Assembly (NCBI GenBank): GCA_934700415.1
Contig: CAKUXN010000001.1
Span: 1-38,045 of the forward strand
Length of the DNA stretch: 38,045 nt
Source: an uncultured Candidatus Saccharibacteria bacterium
GTDB lineage: Bacteria > Patescibacteriota > Saccharimonadia > Saccharimonadales > Saccharimonadaceae
Direction: 5' to 3'
The position numbers and the translations under genes are program-made. The notes beneath the pieces are model-generated. The model searched no databases. It was not told the DNA's origin and worked only from the letters and a program-made list of their open reading frames with translations. Below, piece by piece: positions 22,009-29,848 of the stretch (the stretch's first letter is position 1; every line of letters begins with the position of its first letter).

Positions 22009-22887
22009 ATGTTAAGAACTGGAAAAAAATTTAGTAAGCCAGAAATGTCTCGCGTGATTAACGGCGATGTGATTTTGGCGGAAGATGAACAGGCGCCTGA
22101 AAAAGTACGTCTTGATATTTTGATGACAGAAATTTACAAAAGCTATAATCGCTCATCGTTGCAAAAATTTATCGAGCTTGGCTTTGTGACGGTGGAGGGC
22201 GAAAAAGCCCATAAGGCGAATCAAAAATTCGAGCGAGGCGTAAAAATCGATTTGCAAATTCCAGAAGATTTAAAAAATTCAGACTTAGTCCCTGAAACAA
22301 TATACGAAGACGACAATGTAATTGTGATGAATAAACCGGCTGGGCTTCTTAGTATGGCTAAGGGCGAATATTGTCCCGAAAAAACTTTAGCTGACTATGG
22401 TTTGATTGTGCATCGGCTTGATCGCGATACTTCTGGCGTGGTAATTCTAGCTAAGAATGAGGAAGTGCAGAAATTTCTGAAAAAACAATTTCAAGATCGT
22501 AAAACTCACAAGACTTATTATGCGGTAATTGATGGGCGACCAAAGCTTGATGAAGCGAGAATTGATTTACCAATTGCACGAGATTTAAAAAGACCGACTA
22601 CATTTAGGGTTGATGCAAATGGTAAAGAGTCAGAAACGTTTTATAAAGTATTAAAGACCGATGATAAACATTCACTAGTGGAGCTTAGGCCCATTTCTGG
22701 TCGAACTCACCAGCTTCGGGTACATATGAAATATCTTGGTCATCCAATTATGGGTGACGTGGTGTATGGTGGAGAAAAAGCGGACCGACTATATTTACAC
22801 GCAGGTAAGCTGGAAATTACTTTGCCAGGCGGAAAAAGAACGGTATTTGAAGTAAAAAGACCAAAGGAATTTGATAATGTTTTTTGA
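22009..22887 (+). CDS. RluA/RluD-family pseudouridine synthase
   Basis: A 292-residue enzyme that isomerises uridine in rRNA or tRNA. An S4 RNA-binding domain (about 32-85, VRLDILMTEIYKSYNRSSLQ) precedes the catalytic domain with GLIVHRLDRDTSGVVILAK, catalytic Asp138 in HRLD, and later RPISGRTHQLRVHM and YLHAGKLEI. It begins one base after trpS with no RBS, so it is translationally coupled, and its end overlaps the next start. The target uridine cannot be told from sequence. Confidence 0.85.
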   Translation: MLRTGKKFSKPEMSRVINGDVILAEDEQAPEKVRLDILMTEIYKSYNRSSLQKFIELGFVTVEGEKAHKANQKFERGVKIDLQIPEDLKNSDLVPETIYEDDNVIVMNKPAGLLSMAKGEYCPEKTLADYGLIVHRLDRDTSGVVILAKNEEVQKFLKKQFQDRKTHKTYYAVIDGRPKLDEARIDLPIARDLKRPTTFRVDANGKESETFYKVLKTDDKHSLVELRPISGRTHQLRVHMKYLGHPIMGDVVYGGEKADRLYLHAGKLEITLPGGKRTVFEVKRPKEFDNVF

Positions 22888-23539
22888 CTCTCTTAATGAG
22901 ATTGAAAAAATAAGTAGTAAAACAGGTTGTGCAGTTTTCGTGATGCCAGCAGACGAAAAAATTACGATTAAAAATGCAATTATTTTGCAGCCAGAGGATA
23001 AGGCGTCAATTACAATTGAACAAGTACGTGCTTTGATTGCAAAGCTTAATGTAAAACAAATGTCTGAACAATATATTATTATCCGACCTGCTGATGCTTT
23101 GGGTGAAGAGGCAGCTAATGCTTTTTTGAAAAATTTGGAAGAACCAAAAGAAAAAGTTCATTATATTTTAATTACTGATACTCCTTCAACATTGCTGCCG
23201 ACGATTTTAAGTCGCTCAGAAATTTATTTTTTAAAAAATCAAAGCTCCGTTGATGGCGGCATAAAAGCAGATGATAAGACGAAGGATTTAGCTAAGAAAC
23301 TTATTGCGGCAAAGCCAGCTGAACTGTCGATGCTTGCGGATGAAATTGCTCGAAAAAAAGATGGAACTAGAACTTATGCCTTAATGGTGATTGGCACGGC
23401 AATTGAAATTTTATATAAGTCGTATTTTATTACACATAAAGAAATTTTTATTAAAAAACTTCCTAATTTTCTTTTTGCTTATGAAAATATTGAAAAAAAT
23501 GGCCATATTAAACTCCATATTGTGGCTGACTTATGCTAA
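22877..23539 (+). CDS. holB: DNA polymerase III delta'-like clamp-loader protein
   Basis: A 220-residue protein started at ATG 22877, overlapping the previous gene (a TTG at 22871 is also possible). The segment ADALGEEAANAFLKNLEEP followed by FILI-type strands and TPSTLLPTILSRSEIYF is the AAA+ core of delta' proteins, including the SRC-like SRS arginine. There is no Walker A, and it is short (delta' is usually about 300), lacking most of the N-terminal and C-terminal parts; such reduced forms are common in small genomes. It would act in loading the sliding clamp. Confidence 0.7.
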   Translation: MFFDSLNEIEKISSKTGCAVFVMPADEKITIKNAIILQPEDKASITIEQVRALIAKLNVKQMSEQYIIIRPADALGEEAANAFLKNLEEPKEKVHYILITDTPSTLLPTILSRSEIYFLKNQSSVDGGIKADDKTKDLAKKLIAAKPAELSMLADEIARKKDGTRTYALMVIGTAIEILYKSYFITHKEIFIKKLPNFLFAYENIEKNGHIKLHIVADLC

Positions 23540-23542
23540 AAT
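23537..23542 (+). promoter_or_regulatory. -10 box, leaderless
   Basis: TAAAAT overlapping the delta'-like stop (TAA), with six bases to ATG 23549. Confidence 0.55.
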
Positions 23543-23548
23543 AGGTTT

Positions 23549-24250
23549 ATGATTGCAGTATTTGCTATTTTGATTTTTGCGATTTATTTGGCCTTTTTCT
23601 TCCCAATGGAAGTTAAACCGAAGAAGGAAGAAATAAAATCACCTAAATATACGGCGCAAATGAAAAAGCTTTGGCAAGTAGCGCAAACTTCTATGAGGGA
23701 AAGGAAACCTTTCCGTGCTGAAAAAGCCTTACTTACAATTCTCAAATTCGACGAGAAAAATGCCGCAGCCTATAACCGTCTAGGAATTTTATATGCTAAA
23801 GGACAACGTTATGATGAGGCGGTCGAATGTTTTGAAATTGCGCAGTCACTTGATAATAACCCCGCCTCTATTCATAATGCTGGGTTAATTTACCTAGAAA
23901 TCGGCGAATATGAAAAGGCTAAAATGGCCTTTACGCAAGCGATTCAGTTAGAAGGTGATGTAGCTTCGAGGTACATAGCATTAGCTAAAGCTGAAGAGAA
24001 GCTTGGTAGCTCGAAACGTGCAATTGAGGCTCTGGAAAATGCCTATGAGCTAGACCCTAATATTTCTACCTTAAGGCAAATGTTGGCAATCTATGAAGCT
24101 GCTGGTGATGATGAGGCGATGGCTGTAATTACGGCGAGAATTGAGGAACAAATTACGAGAGATAATTTGGCTAAACGTAAAAAACTAAATAAAACTCCGC
24201 TTCGTTCGAAGGTCTCTTTAAAACCGAAAACCCAAAGAAAACGAATTTAA
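23549..24250 (+). CDS. Membrane-anchored TPR protein
   Basis: A 233-residue protein. Residues 1-18 form a hydrophobic N-terminal anchor (VFAILIFAIYLAFFFP); about 45-190 holds tandem tetratricopeptide repeats with typical AYNRLGILYAKGQRYDEAVE and SIHNAGLIYLEIGEYEKA. The C-terminus is basic. TPR domains mediate protein contacts; anchoring on the cytoplasmic face is inferred from the lysine-rich following region. The partner is unknown. Confidence 0.75.
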   Translation: MIAVFAILIFAIYLAFFFPMEVKPKKEEIKSPKYTAQMKKLWQVAQTSMRERKPFRAEKALLTILKFDEKNAAAYNRLGILYAKGQRYDEAVECFEIAQSLDNNPASIHNAGLIYLEIGEYEKAKMAFTQAIQLEGDVASRYIALAKAEEKLGSSKRAIEALENAYELDPNISTLRQMLAIYEAAGDDEAMAVITARIEEQITRDNLAKRKKLNKTPLRSKVSLKPKTQRKRI

Positions 24251-24292
24251 CTCATTGATTTTTGGGGTAGAGTGATATATAATTAGTGCAGT

Positions 24293-24377
24293 GCTGGAAT
24301 CGTCTAGTGGCAATGACAAGAGACTGTAAATCTCTCGCCTTCGGGCTTCGTAGGTTCGAGTCCTACTTCCAGCACCA
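24293..24377 (+). tRNA. tRNA-Tyr (GTA)
   Basis: Acceptor GCTGGAA (24293-24299) with TTCCAGC (24367-24373), discriminator A and encoded CCA; anticodon arm AGAGA-CTGTAAA-TCTCT gives GTA; long variable arm CGCCTTCGGGC as in bacterial tRNA-Tyr; T-arm GTAGG-TTCGAGT-CCTAC. The 3' end is duplicated at 24426. Confidence 0.9.
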
Positions 24378-24387
24378 TTTTTTGTGT
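24357..24387 (+). repeat. tRNA-Tyr 3'-end direct repeat, copy 1
   Basis: 31 bp spanning part of the T-loop, the T stem, acceptor, CCA and the T-run after it. It is repeated exactly at 24426-24456, 69 bp further on. Confidence 0.8.
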
Positions 24388-24425
24388 AATTTAAAATACG
24401 GACTCGGATCTCGCTGCGCTCGATG

Positions 24426-24456
24426 CGAGTCCTACTTCCAGCACCATTTTTTGTGT
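24426..24456 (+). repeat. tRNA-Tyr 3'-end direct repeat, copy 2
   Basis: Perfect copy of 24357-24387. Between the copies are only 38 bp, containing GGACTCG (24401-24407) which can pair with CGAGTCC in this copy. It looks like the scar of an integrative element or an empty attachment site, and supplies the promoter context of the next gene. Confidence 0.7.
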
Positions 24457-24462
24457 TAAAAT
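24457..24462 (+). promoter_or_regulatory. -10 box, leaderless
   Basis: TAAAAT directly after the repeat, six bases before ATG 24469. Confidence 0.55.
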
Positions 24463-24468
24463 GAAATT

Positions 24469-25152
24469 ATGAATAAGTTAGTTGAACGCGGATTTAATGT
24501 ATACAAAATTTTTTTGAAAAACAAATTAGCGTCATCTATTATTGTGCTAATTTCTGGCGTGATGATGTTCGTAGCCGCTCTTAATGGACACGGTAACGAC
24601 ACAAAGTCTCTACCTCTTCTAATTACTTCTGTGGGTACAATATTGACACTTTGGGCAGTCTATCGTTTGGGGTACGTAAAATCTTGTTATGATAAAATTG
24701 AAATTTTTAATCGTGAAGAAAAATTGATTGAGAGAAAAATATTATTTTTGCAAATTGGTGAAACTTTGGTTTATACTCTATTAGCAGGGCTGGGAATTTT
24801 TTTACTCTTAAACGAAGGGTTTACAAATAAAATTTTGAATTTGATGGCGGGAAGTTTTACGACTCTTAATGGTGTATTGGGCGCGATTAACACCTATAAA
24901 AACCATGAAAATAAAGATTTTCGTTGGAAATTTATGCTGGTGCTTATGATAATTGAATTGGTCGTAGGACCTTACTTTATATTTGTGTCTGACTCTATTA
25001 ATATTCAAGGATATATTATAATGGGTGTGCTTACGACTGTGGCAGGTACGATTGAAGTGATATCGGCACTTACGCGAGACAACTTAAAAGGAACTTTAGA
25101 TGATGGCAAAAAGATAATGCGCATCATAAAGGACGGAGAAAAATCAGAATAA
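24469..25152 (+). CDS. Multi-pass membrane protein (possibly HdeD/DUF308-like)
   Basis: A 227-residue protein with about six hydrophobic helices (roughly 20-40, 45-65, 90-112, 120-140, 150-172, 178-200), for example IIVLISGVMMFVAALNG and LVYTLLAGLGIFLLLNEG. Paired helices and the phrase GVLTTVAGTIEVISALTR recall the HdeD/DUF308 family of small membrane proteins, but this is only a resemblance. No catalytic motif. Leaderless, between tRNA-Tyr and tRNA-Thr. Confidence 0.6.
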   Translation: MNKLVERGFNVYKIFLKNKLASSIIVLISGVMMFVAALNGHGNDTKSLPLLITSVGTILTLWAVYRLGYVKSCYDKIEIFNREEKLIERKILFLQIGETLVYTLLAGLGIFLLLNEGFTNKILNLMAGSFTTLNGVLGAINTYKNHENKDFRWKFMLVLMIIELVVGPYFIFVSDSINIQGYIIMGVLTTVAGTIEVISALTRDNLKGTLDDGKKIMRIIKDGEKSE

Positions 25153-25181
25153 TTTCTTTAAGTGTGTTATAATAATCACAT

Positions 25182-25258
25182 GCCGTCTTAGCTCAGTTGG
25201 TAGTAGCGCATCCATGGTAAGGATGAGGTCTCGGGTTCAAGTCCCGAAGACGGCTCCA
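25182..25258 (+). tRNA. tRNA-Thr (GGT)
   Basis: Acceptor GCCGTCT (25182-25188) with AGACGGC (25248-25254), discriminator T, encoded CCA; anticodon arm CATCC-ATGGTAA-GGATG gives GGT; T-loop TTCAAGT. TATAAT at 25168-25173, eight bases upstream. Confidence 0.9.
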
Positions 25259-25340
25259 TATAATGACTATTAAAACTCGTGAACACAAAATGTTTGCGAG
25301 TTTTTTGTTTCTTGCTTTTCCTTAGACGTCATTGGCGCAC

Positions 25341-25500
25341 TTTTTCTCAGCTTTAGATTTGGCTTCGACAAGACGTTTGCTTACGATATCGTTAGATTAT
25401 TTTCTTTATCCATAAAATCCTCTGTTTTACGCCCATCGGCTAAATGATTAGCTACAAAAAAACGGCAAGGTTGTCCTTGTCGCAATTAACTAATGTATGT
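25341..25500 (-). repeat. 160 bp duplicated segment, copy 1
   Basis: Near-identical to 27646-27804 (few substitutions, one A indel in the A-run). On the minus strand it holds a terminator (CGACAAGG...CCTTGCCG then seven T) and the start of a decayed ORF (RBS GAGG, ATG GAT AAA GAA) that shifts frame into KRLVEAKSKAEKK. The whole stretch 25259-25757 has no convincing intact gene; on the minus strand a 26-codon ORF starts near 25660. Confidence 0.75.
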
Positions 25501-25747
25501 CTGTATTATATCATAAAATCTTAGTATTATCCTATTTTAGGTTGCCGATGCATATTATTGAATAATTCTCGCAGGCTTTTATTTTTTACATTTTTGCGTC
25601 ATGAATCTACCATAAAAATCGATCACCGTAGGATTATTCATTTTTTTCACAAAAGACATATTGGATATATTTTTACCTCTGTAAGATAATTATTCGGCAG
25701 CGGTATGAAGGGCAGGCGTGCATATTGATTTATTGGCGTTTATGTGT

Positions 25748-25753
25748 TATAAT
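25748..25753 (+). promoter_or_regulatory. -10 box of the radical SAM gene
   Basis: TATAAT, about 55 bases before the chosen ATG at 25809. An ATG at 25758 lies only four bases after it in the same frame, but the internal GGAGG site at about 25794-25798 favours the later start. Confidence 0.5.
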
Positions 25754-25808
25754 ATACATGTTGGATATTATCATTTTAAATCCAAAGTTATTTAGGAGGC
25801 GAAAATAT

Positions 25809-26432
25809 ATGAAAGAGGTCCATGAATTCCGATTGGTCATTACTCCGTTTTGTAACTACAGATGTTTCTTTTGCCACGGGGAAGGTTTGACGAAAGAACA
25901 CACTCCGCTTGCACTTACGGCTGAAGACTATGGATTTGTTCTTTCCGCTGGGCGAGAAGCTCTCGGATGGGACACGACTACTATCACTGGTGGAGAGCCA
26001 TTGATATCTCCGAATTTTCGTCAGGCTATTGATGCCAATGTTCGTATTACCGTTGTCACTAATGCATCTTTGTTGGCTCACCCCGTCGAGATGCTTGATG
26101 GAGTCGATCAGGTTAACATTTCGTTGCATAGTGTACAACAAGACAAGTATGCATCAATTACGCAAACGACGTACCCAGTTCGTGAGATTATGAACACTAT
26201 TGTTCGTACCCGCTTGGAGTTGCCAGGAATAGTTATCCATCTCAATGTTACCCGTTGTGGCTTTGGATGCACGACAAAGGCCGATGGAATTAGGAGCTTG
26301 TTTCTGAATCCAGATGGTACTTTGAGCACGGATTGCAAGGATGACATCCCAGTTGATGTTTTGAGTGAAATTAAACGCAGAGATCAAGAGATGTTCATTA
26401 AAAAGGTTAATTTAATTTTTGCCCAGTTTTAG
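25809..26432 (+). CDS. Radical SAM protein, MoaA-like, possibly truncated
   Basis: A 207-residue protein with start at ATG 25809 after TTAGGAGGCG. The 4Fe-4S cluster motif CNYRCFFC gives Cys15, Cys19 and Cys22; GGEP (61-64) binds S-adenosylmethionine; VVTNASLL and QVNISLHSV are the next barrel strands. The barrel then seems cut short: after VIHLNVT the sequence jumps to CGFGCTTKADGIRSLF and LNPDGTLSTDC, which resembles the MoaA-type C-terminal cysteine region. Full radical SAM enzymes of this type have over 300 residues, so an internal deletion is likely. Substrate unknown. Confidence 0.65.
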   Translation: MKEVHEFRLVITPFCNYRCFFCHGEGLTKEHTPLALTAEDYGFVLSAGREALGWDTTTITGGEPLISPNFRQAIDANVRITVVTNASLLAHPVEMLDGVDQVNISLHSVQQDKYASITQTTYPVREIMNTIVRTRLELPGIVIHLNVTRCGFGCTTKADGIRSLFLNPDGTLSTDCKDDIPVDVLSEIKRRDQEMFIKKVNLIFAQF

Positions 26433-26440
26433 TACTAATC

Positions 26441-26459
26441 GGGAGGAGTTCCCCCTCCC
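26441..26459 (+). other. Intergenic hairpin before CYTH gene
   Basis: GGGAGG (26441-26446) pairs with CCTCCC (26454-26459); no T-run. The RBS of the next gene follows 10 bases later, so it may separate or insulate the two genes. Confidence 0.4.
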
Positions 26460-26477
26460 AAACCACAAAAGGATAAT

Positions 26478-26942
26478 ATGAAAGAAATTGAGATTGAAAA
26501 AAAATTTTTGATAACGTCGGAAAAAGTTAAGGACTTAACTATCGGCGCGAAACCGGTAGATATGATAGATTATTATGTTCCGAATGGACAGCCGCACATG
26601 CAATTGCGTCTACGAAAGAAGGGTGATAAGTATTGCATTACTCGCAAGGTGCCACTTGAGACTGGCGTGATGTCTGAGCAGACTCTAGATATAAATAAAG
26701 TTGAATTTGAACATTTAACAGAGGGAATTCAGACATCTGTGGCGAAAGATCGCTATAAAGCAAAATGGAATGGTATCGATGTTGAAGTAGATGTTTATAA
26801 AGGTCGCCATGAAGGCTTAAACATTCTAGAAATTGAGTTCTCCAGTAAAGGAATGTTCGATGAATTTCAAGATGATTTAGAAGGTTGCACGGACATTACT
26901 GGTATTGAAAAATATGCGGCGGGAAAGTTGGCGGAGATATAA
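26478..26942 (+). CDS. CYTH-domain protein (triphosphate tunnel type)
   Basis: A 154-residue protein, RBS AAAGGA. The family mark ExExK is seen at the N-terminus (EIEIEKKF, Glu5, Glu7, Lys9), followed by alternating basic/acidic strands: MQLRLRKKGDKYCITRK, EVDVYKGRHEGL, LEIEFSS. CYTH proteins bind triphosphates with divalent metal; members include thiamine triphosphatase, inorganic triphosphatase and class IV adenylate cyclase. Which activity applies is not visible. It follows the radical SAM gene, but a hairpin lies between. Confidence 0.75.
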   Translation: MKEIEIEKKFLITSEKVKDLTIGAKPVDMIDYYVPNGQPHMQLRLRKKGDKYCITRKVPLETGVMSEQTLDINKVEFEHLTEGIQTSVAKDRYKAKWNGIDVEVDVYKGRHEGLNILEIEFSSKGMFDEFQDDLEGCTDITGIEKYAAGKLAEI

Positions 26943-27022
26943 TATAAAAAATAGGCAGTTATGATATTGATTTTTAGCCTTCATATAATAGCCGAAGATT
27001 CTATGAGAATTATTTTTTGCAA

Positions 27023-27251
27023 ATGAATGTTTATATTGTAAGACATGGCAAACAGACTATAATGAAAAAAGATTATACAAGGTTGGTTGAATTCTGAATT
27101 AAATGAGTCCGGAATTCAGCAAGCTAAAAATGTTGCAGATAAATTAAAGGGGGTTCTTTTTGACGCTGTTTATTCTTCTGGTTTGAATAGAGCATATAAT
27201 ACCGCTAGAATAATTGCAGAAAATTCGTTTCGTTATCAAACCCCTCATTAA
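27023..27251 (+). pseudogene. Histidine phosphatase fragment (phosphoglycerate mutase family)
   Basis: Starts MNVYIVRHGKQ with the catalytic RHG, then shifts frame near 27060-27075 and continues as GWLNSELNESGIQQAKNVAD and DAVYSSGLNRAYNTARII, typical of the family's first half. The gene then ends abruptly near 27235 where it meets a second phosphatase fragment on the other strand. Truncated and frameshifted, hence nonfunctional. Confidence 0.7.
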
Positions 27252-27646
27252 GGTAATGTATTGCTCGGTAAACTCCGCCATGACAGATAAGAAGAACGTT
27301 CCCATCTGGGTATTTTGTTTTTAGCTCATTGATGACATCTTGAATCCTGTCAAAGAATGCCTTAACAGACTCTATGTTGCCGATTTTCGAAGTATCGACA
27401 ATACTATAATCCCATAAATCGTCATGATTGGGATAAATATCATAACCGTGACCCTCGAAATCACCGTAGCTTCTTTCGGTAAGCCTTTCATCAATAATAT
27501 ACTTGCGTATACCATTGTTTACGATTTCAGCCGTGAGCTCTATGAAGGGGAGATACTAATACGGCATCAAAAACATTATTTAAAAGTTTTTCTCGAATTG
27601 CCGTGGCCTGCTTTGTGCTAGTTTCATCGAGATGGCTTTCGTTCAT
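27205..27646 (-). pseudogene. Second histidine phosphatase fragment, opposite strand
   Basis: On the minus strand: TKQATAIREKLLNNVFDAVL, VSPLHRA, then after a frameshift near 27540 TAEIV, DERLTERSYGDFEGHGY and VLLICHGGVYRAIHY with the second catalytic His. The N-terminal RHG part is missing; repeat copy 2 abuts the left-out start. It is not the missing half of the plus-strand fragment, because both carry the middle SSGL/SPLH region. Confidence 0.65.
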
Positions 27647-27804
27647 TTTTCTCAGCTTTAGAATTGGCTTCGGTAAGACGTTTGCTTACGATATCGTTAG
27701 ATTATTTTCTTTATCCATAAAATCCTCTGTTTTACGCCCATCGGCTAAATGATTAGTTACAAAAAACGGCAAGGTTGTCCTTGTCGCAATTAACTAATGT
27801 ATGT
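27646..27804 (-). repeat. 160 bp duplicated segment, copy 2
   Basis: Partner of 25341-25500, same orientation, enclosing about 2.1 kb with the radical SAM, CYTH and phosphatase fragments. It contains the natural terminator of the pyrophosphatase gene, so this is probably the original copy. Confidence 0.75.
27761..27786 (-). terminator. Terminator of the pyrophosphatase gene
   Basis: On the minus strand CGACAAGG (27786-27779) pairs with CCTTGCCG (27774-27767), loop ACAA, followed by six T (27766-27761). It lies about 50 bases past the pyrophosphatase stop. Confidence 0.75.
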
Positions 27805-27834
27805 TTTGATTATAGCACAAGTATTCTATTTATG

Positions 27835-28299
27835 CTATTTTTCATTATTAAAACTATCTATCTTTTGCAATATCTCGTCACGATCCTTTATCAATAGTTC
27901 ACGAGGCTTATTGCCATTTTGTGGCCCAATAATTCCGAGTGCGTAATTATATAAAGCATCAGAATCGCATTTTATCTTATAGCTAAAGAATCGTTCTTGG
28001 AATTCAACGAGTGAATCGATTTGATCGGGATAATAGTTTTTATCTTTTGGGACAACAATTAATTTATCGTCATCGTCATCAAGCCTTCTAATATATGCAA
28101 TACATCTGCCAGTATATTCTTCTACTGGCTCAAAAACTCCTAAAAGATATGCATCTAGCTCTTCGCCATCAGCAGATTTTGTATTCGGGACAAAACCATA
28201 ATTAACTGGATAAATAAAGCCATGTTTTGGATGTTTACTGCCCATTGGGCGATCGATTTTAATTGTAACTATTTTTCCAAGATAGTCCGCTGTCTTCAT
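27835..28299 (-). CDS. ppa: Inorganic pyrophosphatase family protein
   Basis: A 154-residue protein of the family I soluble pyrophosphatase type, splitting PPi to phosphate. Visible marks: TIKIDRPMGSKHPKHG, YPVNYGFVPN, the acidic active-site strand DGEELDAYLLG (two Asp and Glu for Mg2+), and VVPKDKNYYPDQI. It is slightly shorter than E. coli Ppa (about 175). TATAAT (28312-28307) lies seven bases before the ATG: leaderless. Confidence 0.8.
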   Translation of the reverse strand: MKTADYLGKIVTIKIDRPMGSKHPKHGFIYPVNYGFVPNTKSADGEELDAYLLGVFEPVEEYTGRCIAYIRRLDDDDDKLIVVPKDKNYYPDQIDSLVEFQERFFSYKIKCDSDALYNYALGIIGPQNGNKPRELLIKDRDEILQKIDSFNNEK

Positions 28300-28306
28300 A
28301 TCTATT

Positions 28307-28312
28307 ATTATA
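28307..28312 (-). promoter_or_regulatory. -10 box of leaderless ppa
   Basis: TATAAT on the minus strand with seven bases to ATG 28299. The following gap to 28483 holds a GC stem, GAGAGGCGC (28451-28459) with GCGTCTCTC (28471-28479), and no gene. Confidence 0.6.
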
Positions 28313-28483
28313 ACATATTCTTATCCATAAACAATTTGCTGAATACCGCTTCTCAAGCTAAAATGGTCTTAGTGCTACTATTTAGGAGGTAGCCGACCAG
28401 TTTCTTTTAAATTTTTGTTTTCCGCCCGGTATACAAATAGCAGAGCACTTGAGAGGCGCTTTTTGGCTAGGCGTCTCTCTTTG

Positions 28484-29170
28484 TTAGCAATAATTTTTAT
28501 CTATTCCGCTACTCAATAAAATGCGCTTAATTGCTCGATAAGTTTTCGTTAGGAGTGCAAGATTTGGGTAGTTTTCTATATTCTTTGTTCTACGTCTATT
28601 CCAAAAATTATCTATTTCAATTTTTTTCTTTTTCTCGCCGTCAGAGAAATAAAGCGTATCTTCGACACCATCTAAAATCAACATTCCGTCATCTTCGATT
28701 TTATCGATACCAAGGATTCCGCTTTCGCAAATTATTATTTTGATTTCCGAAGCTTTTTCTTTTGGAATGCTGGTTTCTTTCTTTGAATCTCTTCTGCTAT
28801 CTATAAGAGAGCCAGACTCAAGAACTACTTTGCCGCTCTCGTATAATTTGAGGTAATCATATTCTGGTAACATTGTTCCGTCGCAACGATAGCTATATAT
28901 TAGCGTCTCTCCGGCGATTTCGTCCTTTTGTTCTTCTAATTTATCCATGATCTTGAATGCTTCTTCGCCAAAAACTTCTTTAATTTCTTTATTTTTTGCT
29001 AGTATAAAGCTTGGTAAACCGATATATGGAAAGTTGCCATTTTCATCTGGAAGATAATTAATTTCGTAGACATCATATCCATCAACTACGCCCTCTTTTG
29101 CAATGCCATCGTACGGCGCGACGGCTAAATCATTCTTTTCGATCCAGTCAATTATTTCGGCTTCGGTCAT
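28484..29170 (-). CDS. Hypothetical acidic protein
   Basis: A 228-residue cytoplasmic-looking protein starting two bases after the membrane protein gene, with the RBS GAAAGG inside that gene's end, so the two form an operon. The N-terminal part (EIIDWIEKNDLAVAPYDGI, YEINYLPDENGNFPYIGLP) resembles no family I can name; the middle is beta-rich with lysine-glutamate turns; the C-terminus is basic with a helix LLTKTYRAIKRILLSS. Possibly an immunity or stress partner of the membrane protein. Function unknown. Confidence 0.6.
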   Translation of the reverse strand: MTEAEIIDWIEKNDLAVAPYDGIAKEGVVDGYDVYEINYLPDENGNFPYIGLPSFILAKNKEIKEVFGEEAFKIMDKLEEQKDEIAGETLIYSYRCDGTMLPEYDYLKLYESGKVVLESGSLIDSRRDSKKETSIPKEKASEIKIIICESGILGIDKIEDDGMLILDGVEDTLYFSDGEKKKKIEIDNFWNRRRTKNIENYPNLALLTKTYRAIKRILLSSGIDKNYC

Positions 29171-29172
29171 TT

Positions 29173-29730
29173 TTACCTTTCAATGCTGTAGTCCCTGTAG
29201 ACTACAACATATTTTGTGGTATCGATTTTTGTTCCGTGGCTTATTTCGGGGAAGCAGTCATCTAGGTTATCATTCGCATCGAATTTCCATGTACTGCCAG
29301 ATTTTATTTCCTCATCGTTCCATACGATGCAATATGCTCCCTCGACTTTTTCACCATCAAGATTATATATGTCAAAGCTTAAGTGTAGAGAATACGCAGG
29401 AATGGAATCGCCTTTATTTGCGAGCTCGCCAGTCACAACTCTATTAAAACGATCTGGCTCTTCTAGGGAGTTGGGATGTTCATTACTATAATAACTTGTT
29501 TGTTGTAGCTCGTAACTATTTAACGAAAGAGTACTCGGTAATTTTGTTTTTGGTGATATTTTATTTCTAATAGATTCCATTGTCGATGAATCTGCCTTGT
29601 CTTTTACGAAGAAATTAGGATTAATCATCGTGGCGATCTGGACAAAGAAGAAGCCGCCAACGAGTAAGGCAAAAACGCCTAGAACGATCCACTCTTTTGG
29701 TCCGAGAACTTTTATCTTAGTCTTAACCAT
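29173..29730 (-). CDS. Single-pass membrane protein with outer domain
   Basis: A 185-residue protein started at ATG 29730 because TATAAT on this strand lies seven bases before it; a longer frame exists upstream. Residues about 13-35 form one membrane helix (WIVLGVFALLVGGFFFVQI), followed by a roughly 145-residue domain likely outside, with LSLNSYELQQTSYYSNEHP and SLHLSFDIYNLDGEKVEGA. No enzyme motif. Operon partner of the gene at 28484. Confidence 0.65.
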   Translation of the reverse strand: MVKTKIKVLGPKEWIVLGVFALLVGGFFFVQIATMINPNFFVKDKADSSTMESIRNKISPKTKLPSTLSLNSYELQQTSYYSNEHPNSLEEPDRFNRVVTGELANKGDSIPAYSLHLSFDIYNLDGEKVEGAYCIVWNDEEIKSGSTWKFDANDNLDDCFPEISHGTKIDTTKYVVVYRDYSIER

Positions 29731-29848
29731 TACTTGTATTATACCAGAAATGAGCAACATTTACAAGTAAGGTAAAAAATGTTATAATAATTTAGTATTT
29801 GTTTGGCGAAACTTCAAACATACATTACTATTTTGAAAGGTTGGTCAG

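Noticed and set aside
24401..24432. GGACTCG...CGAGTCC stem as a dedicated terminator of tRNA-Tyr
   Set aside because: The right arm belongs to the duplicated tRNA end and the T-run comes more than 15 bases later; the pairing may be a by-product of the repeat.
27424..27621. Plus-strand ORF of 65 codons
   Set aside because: It is antisense to the second histidine phosphatase fragment, which shows family motifs on the minus strand.
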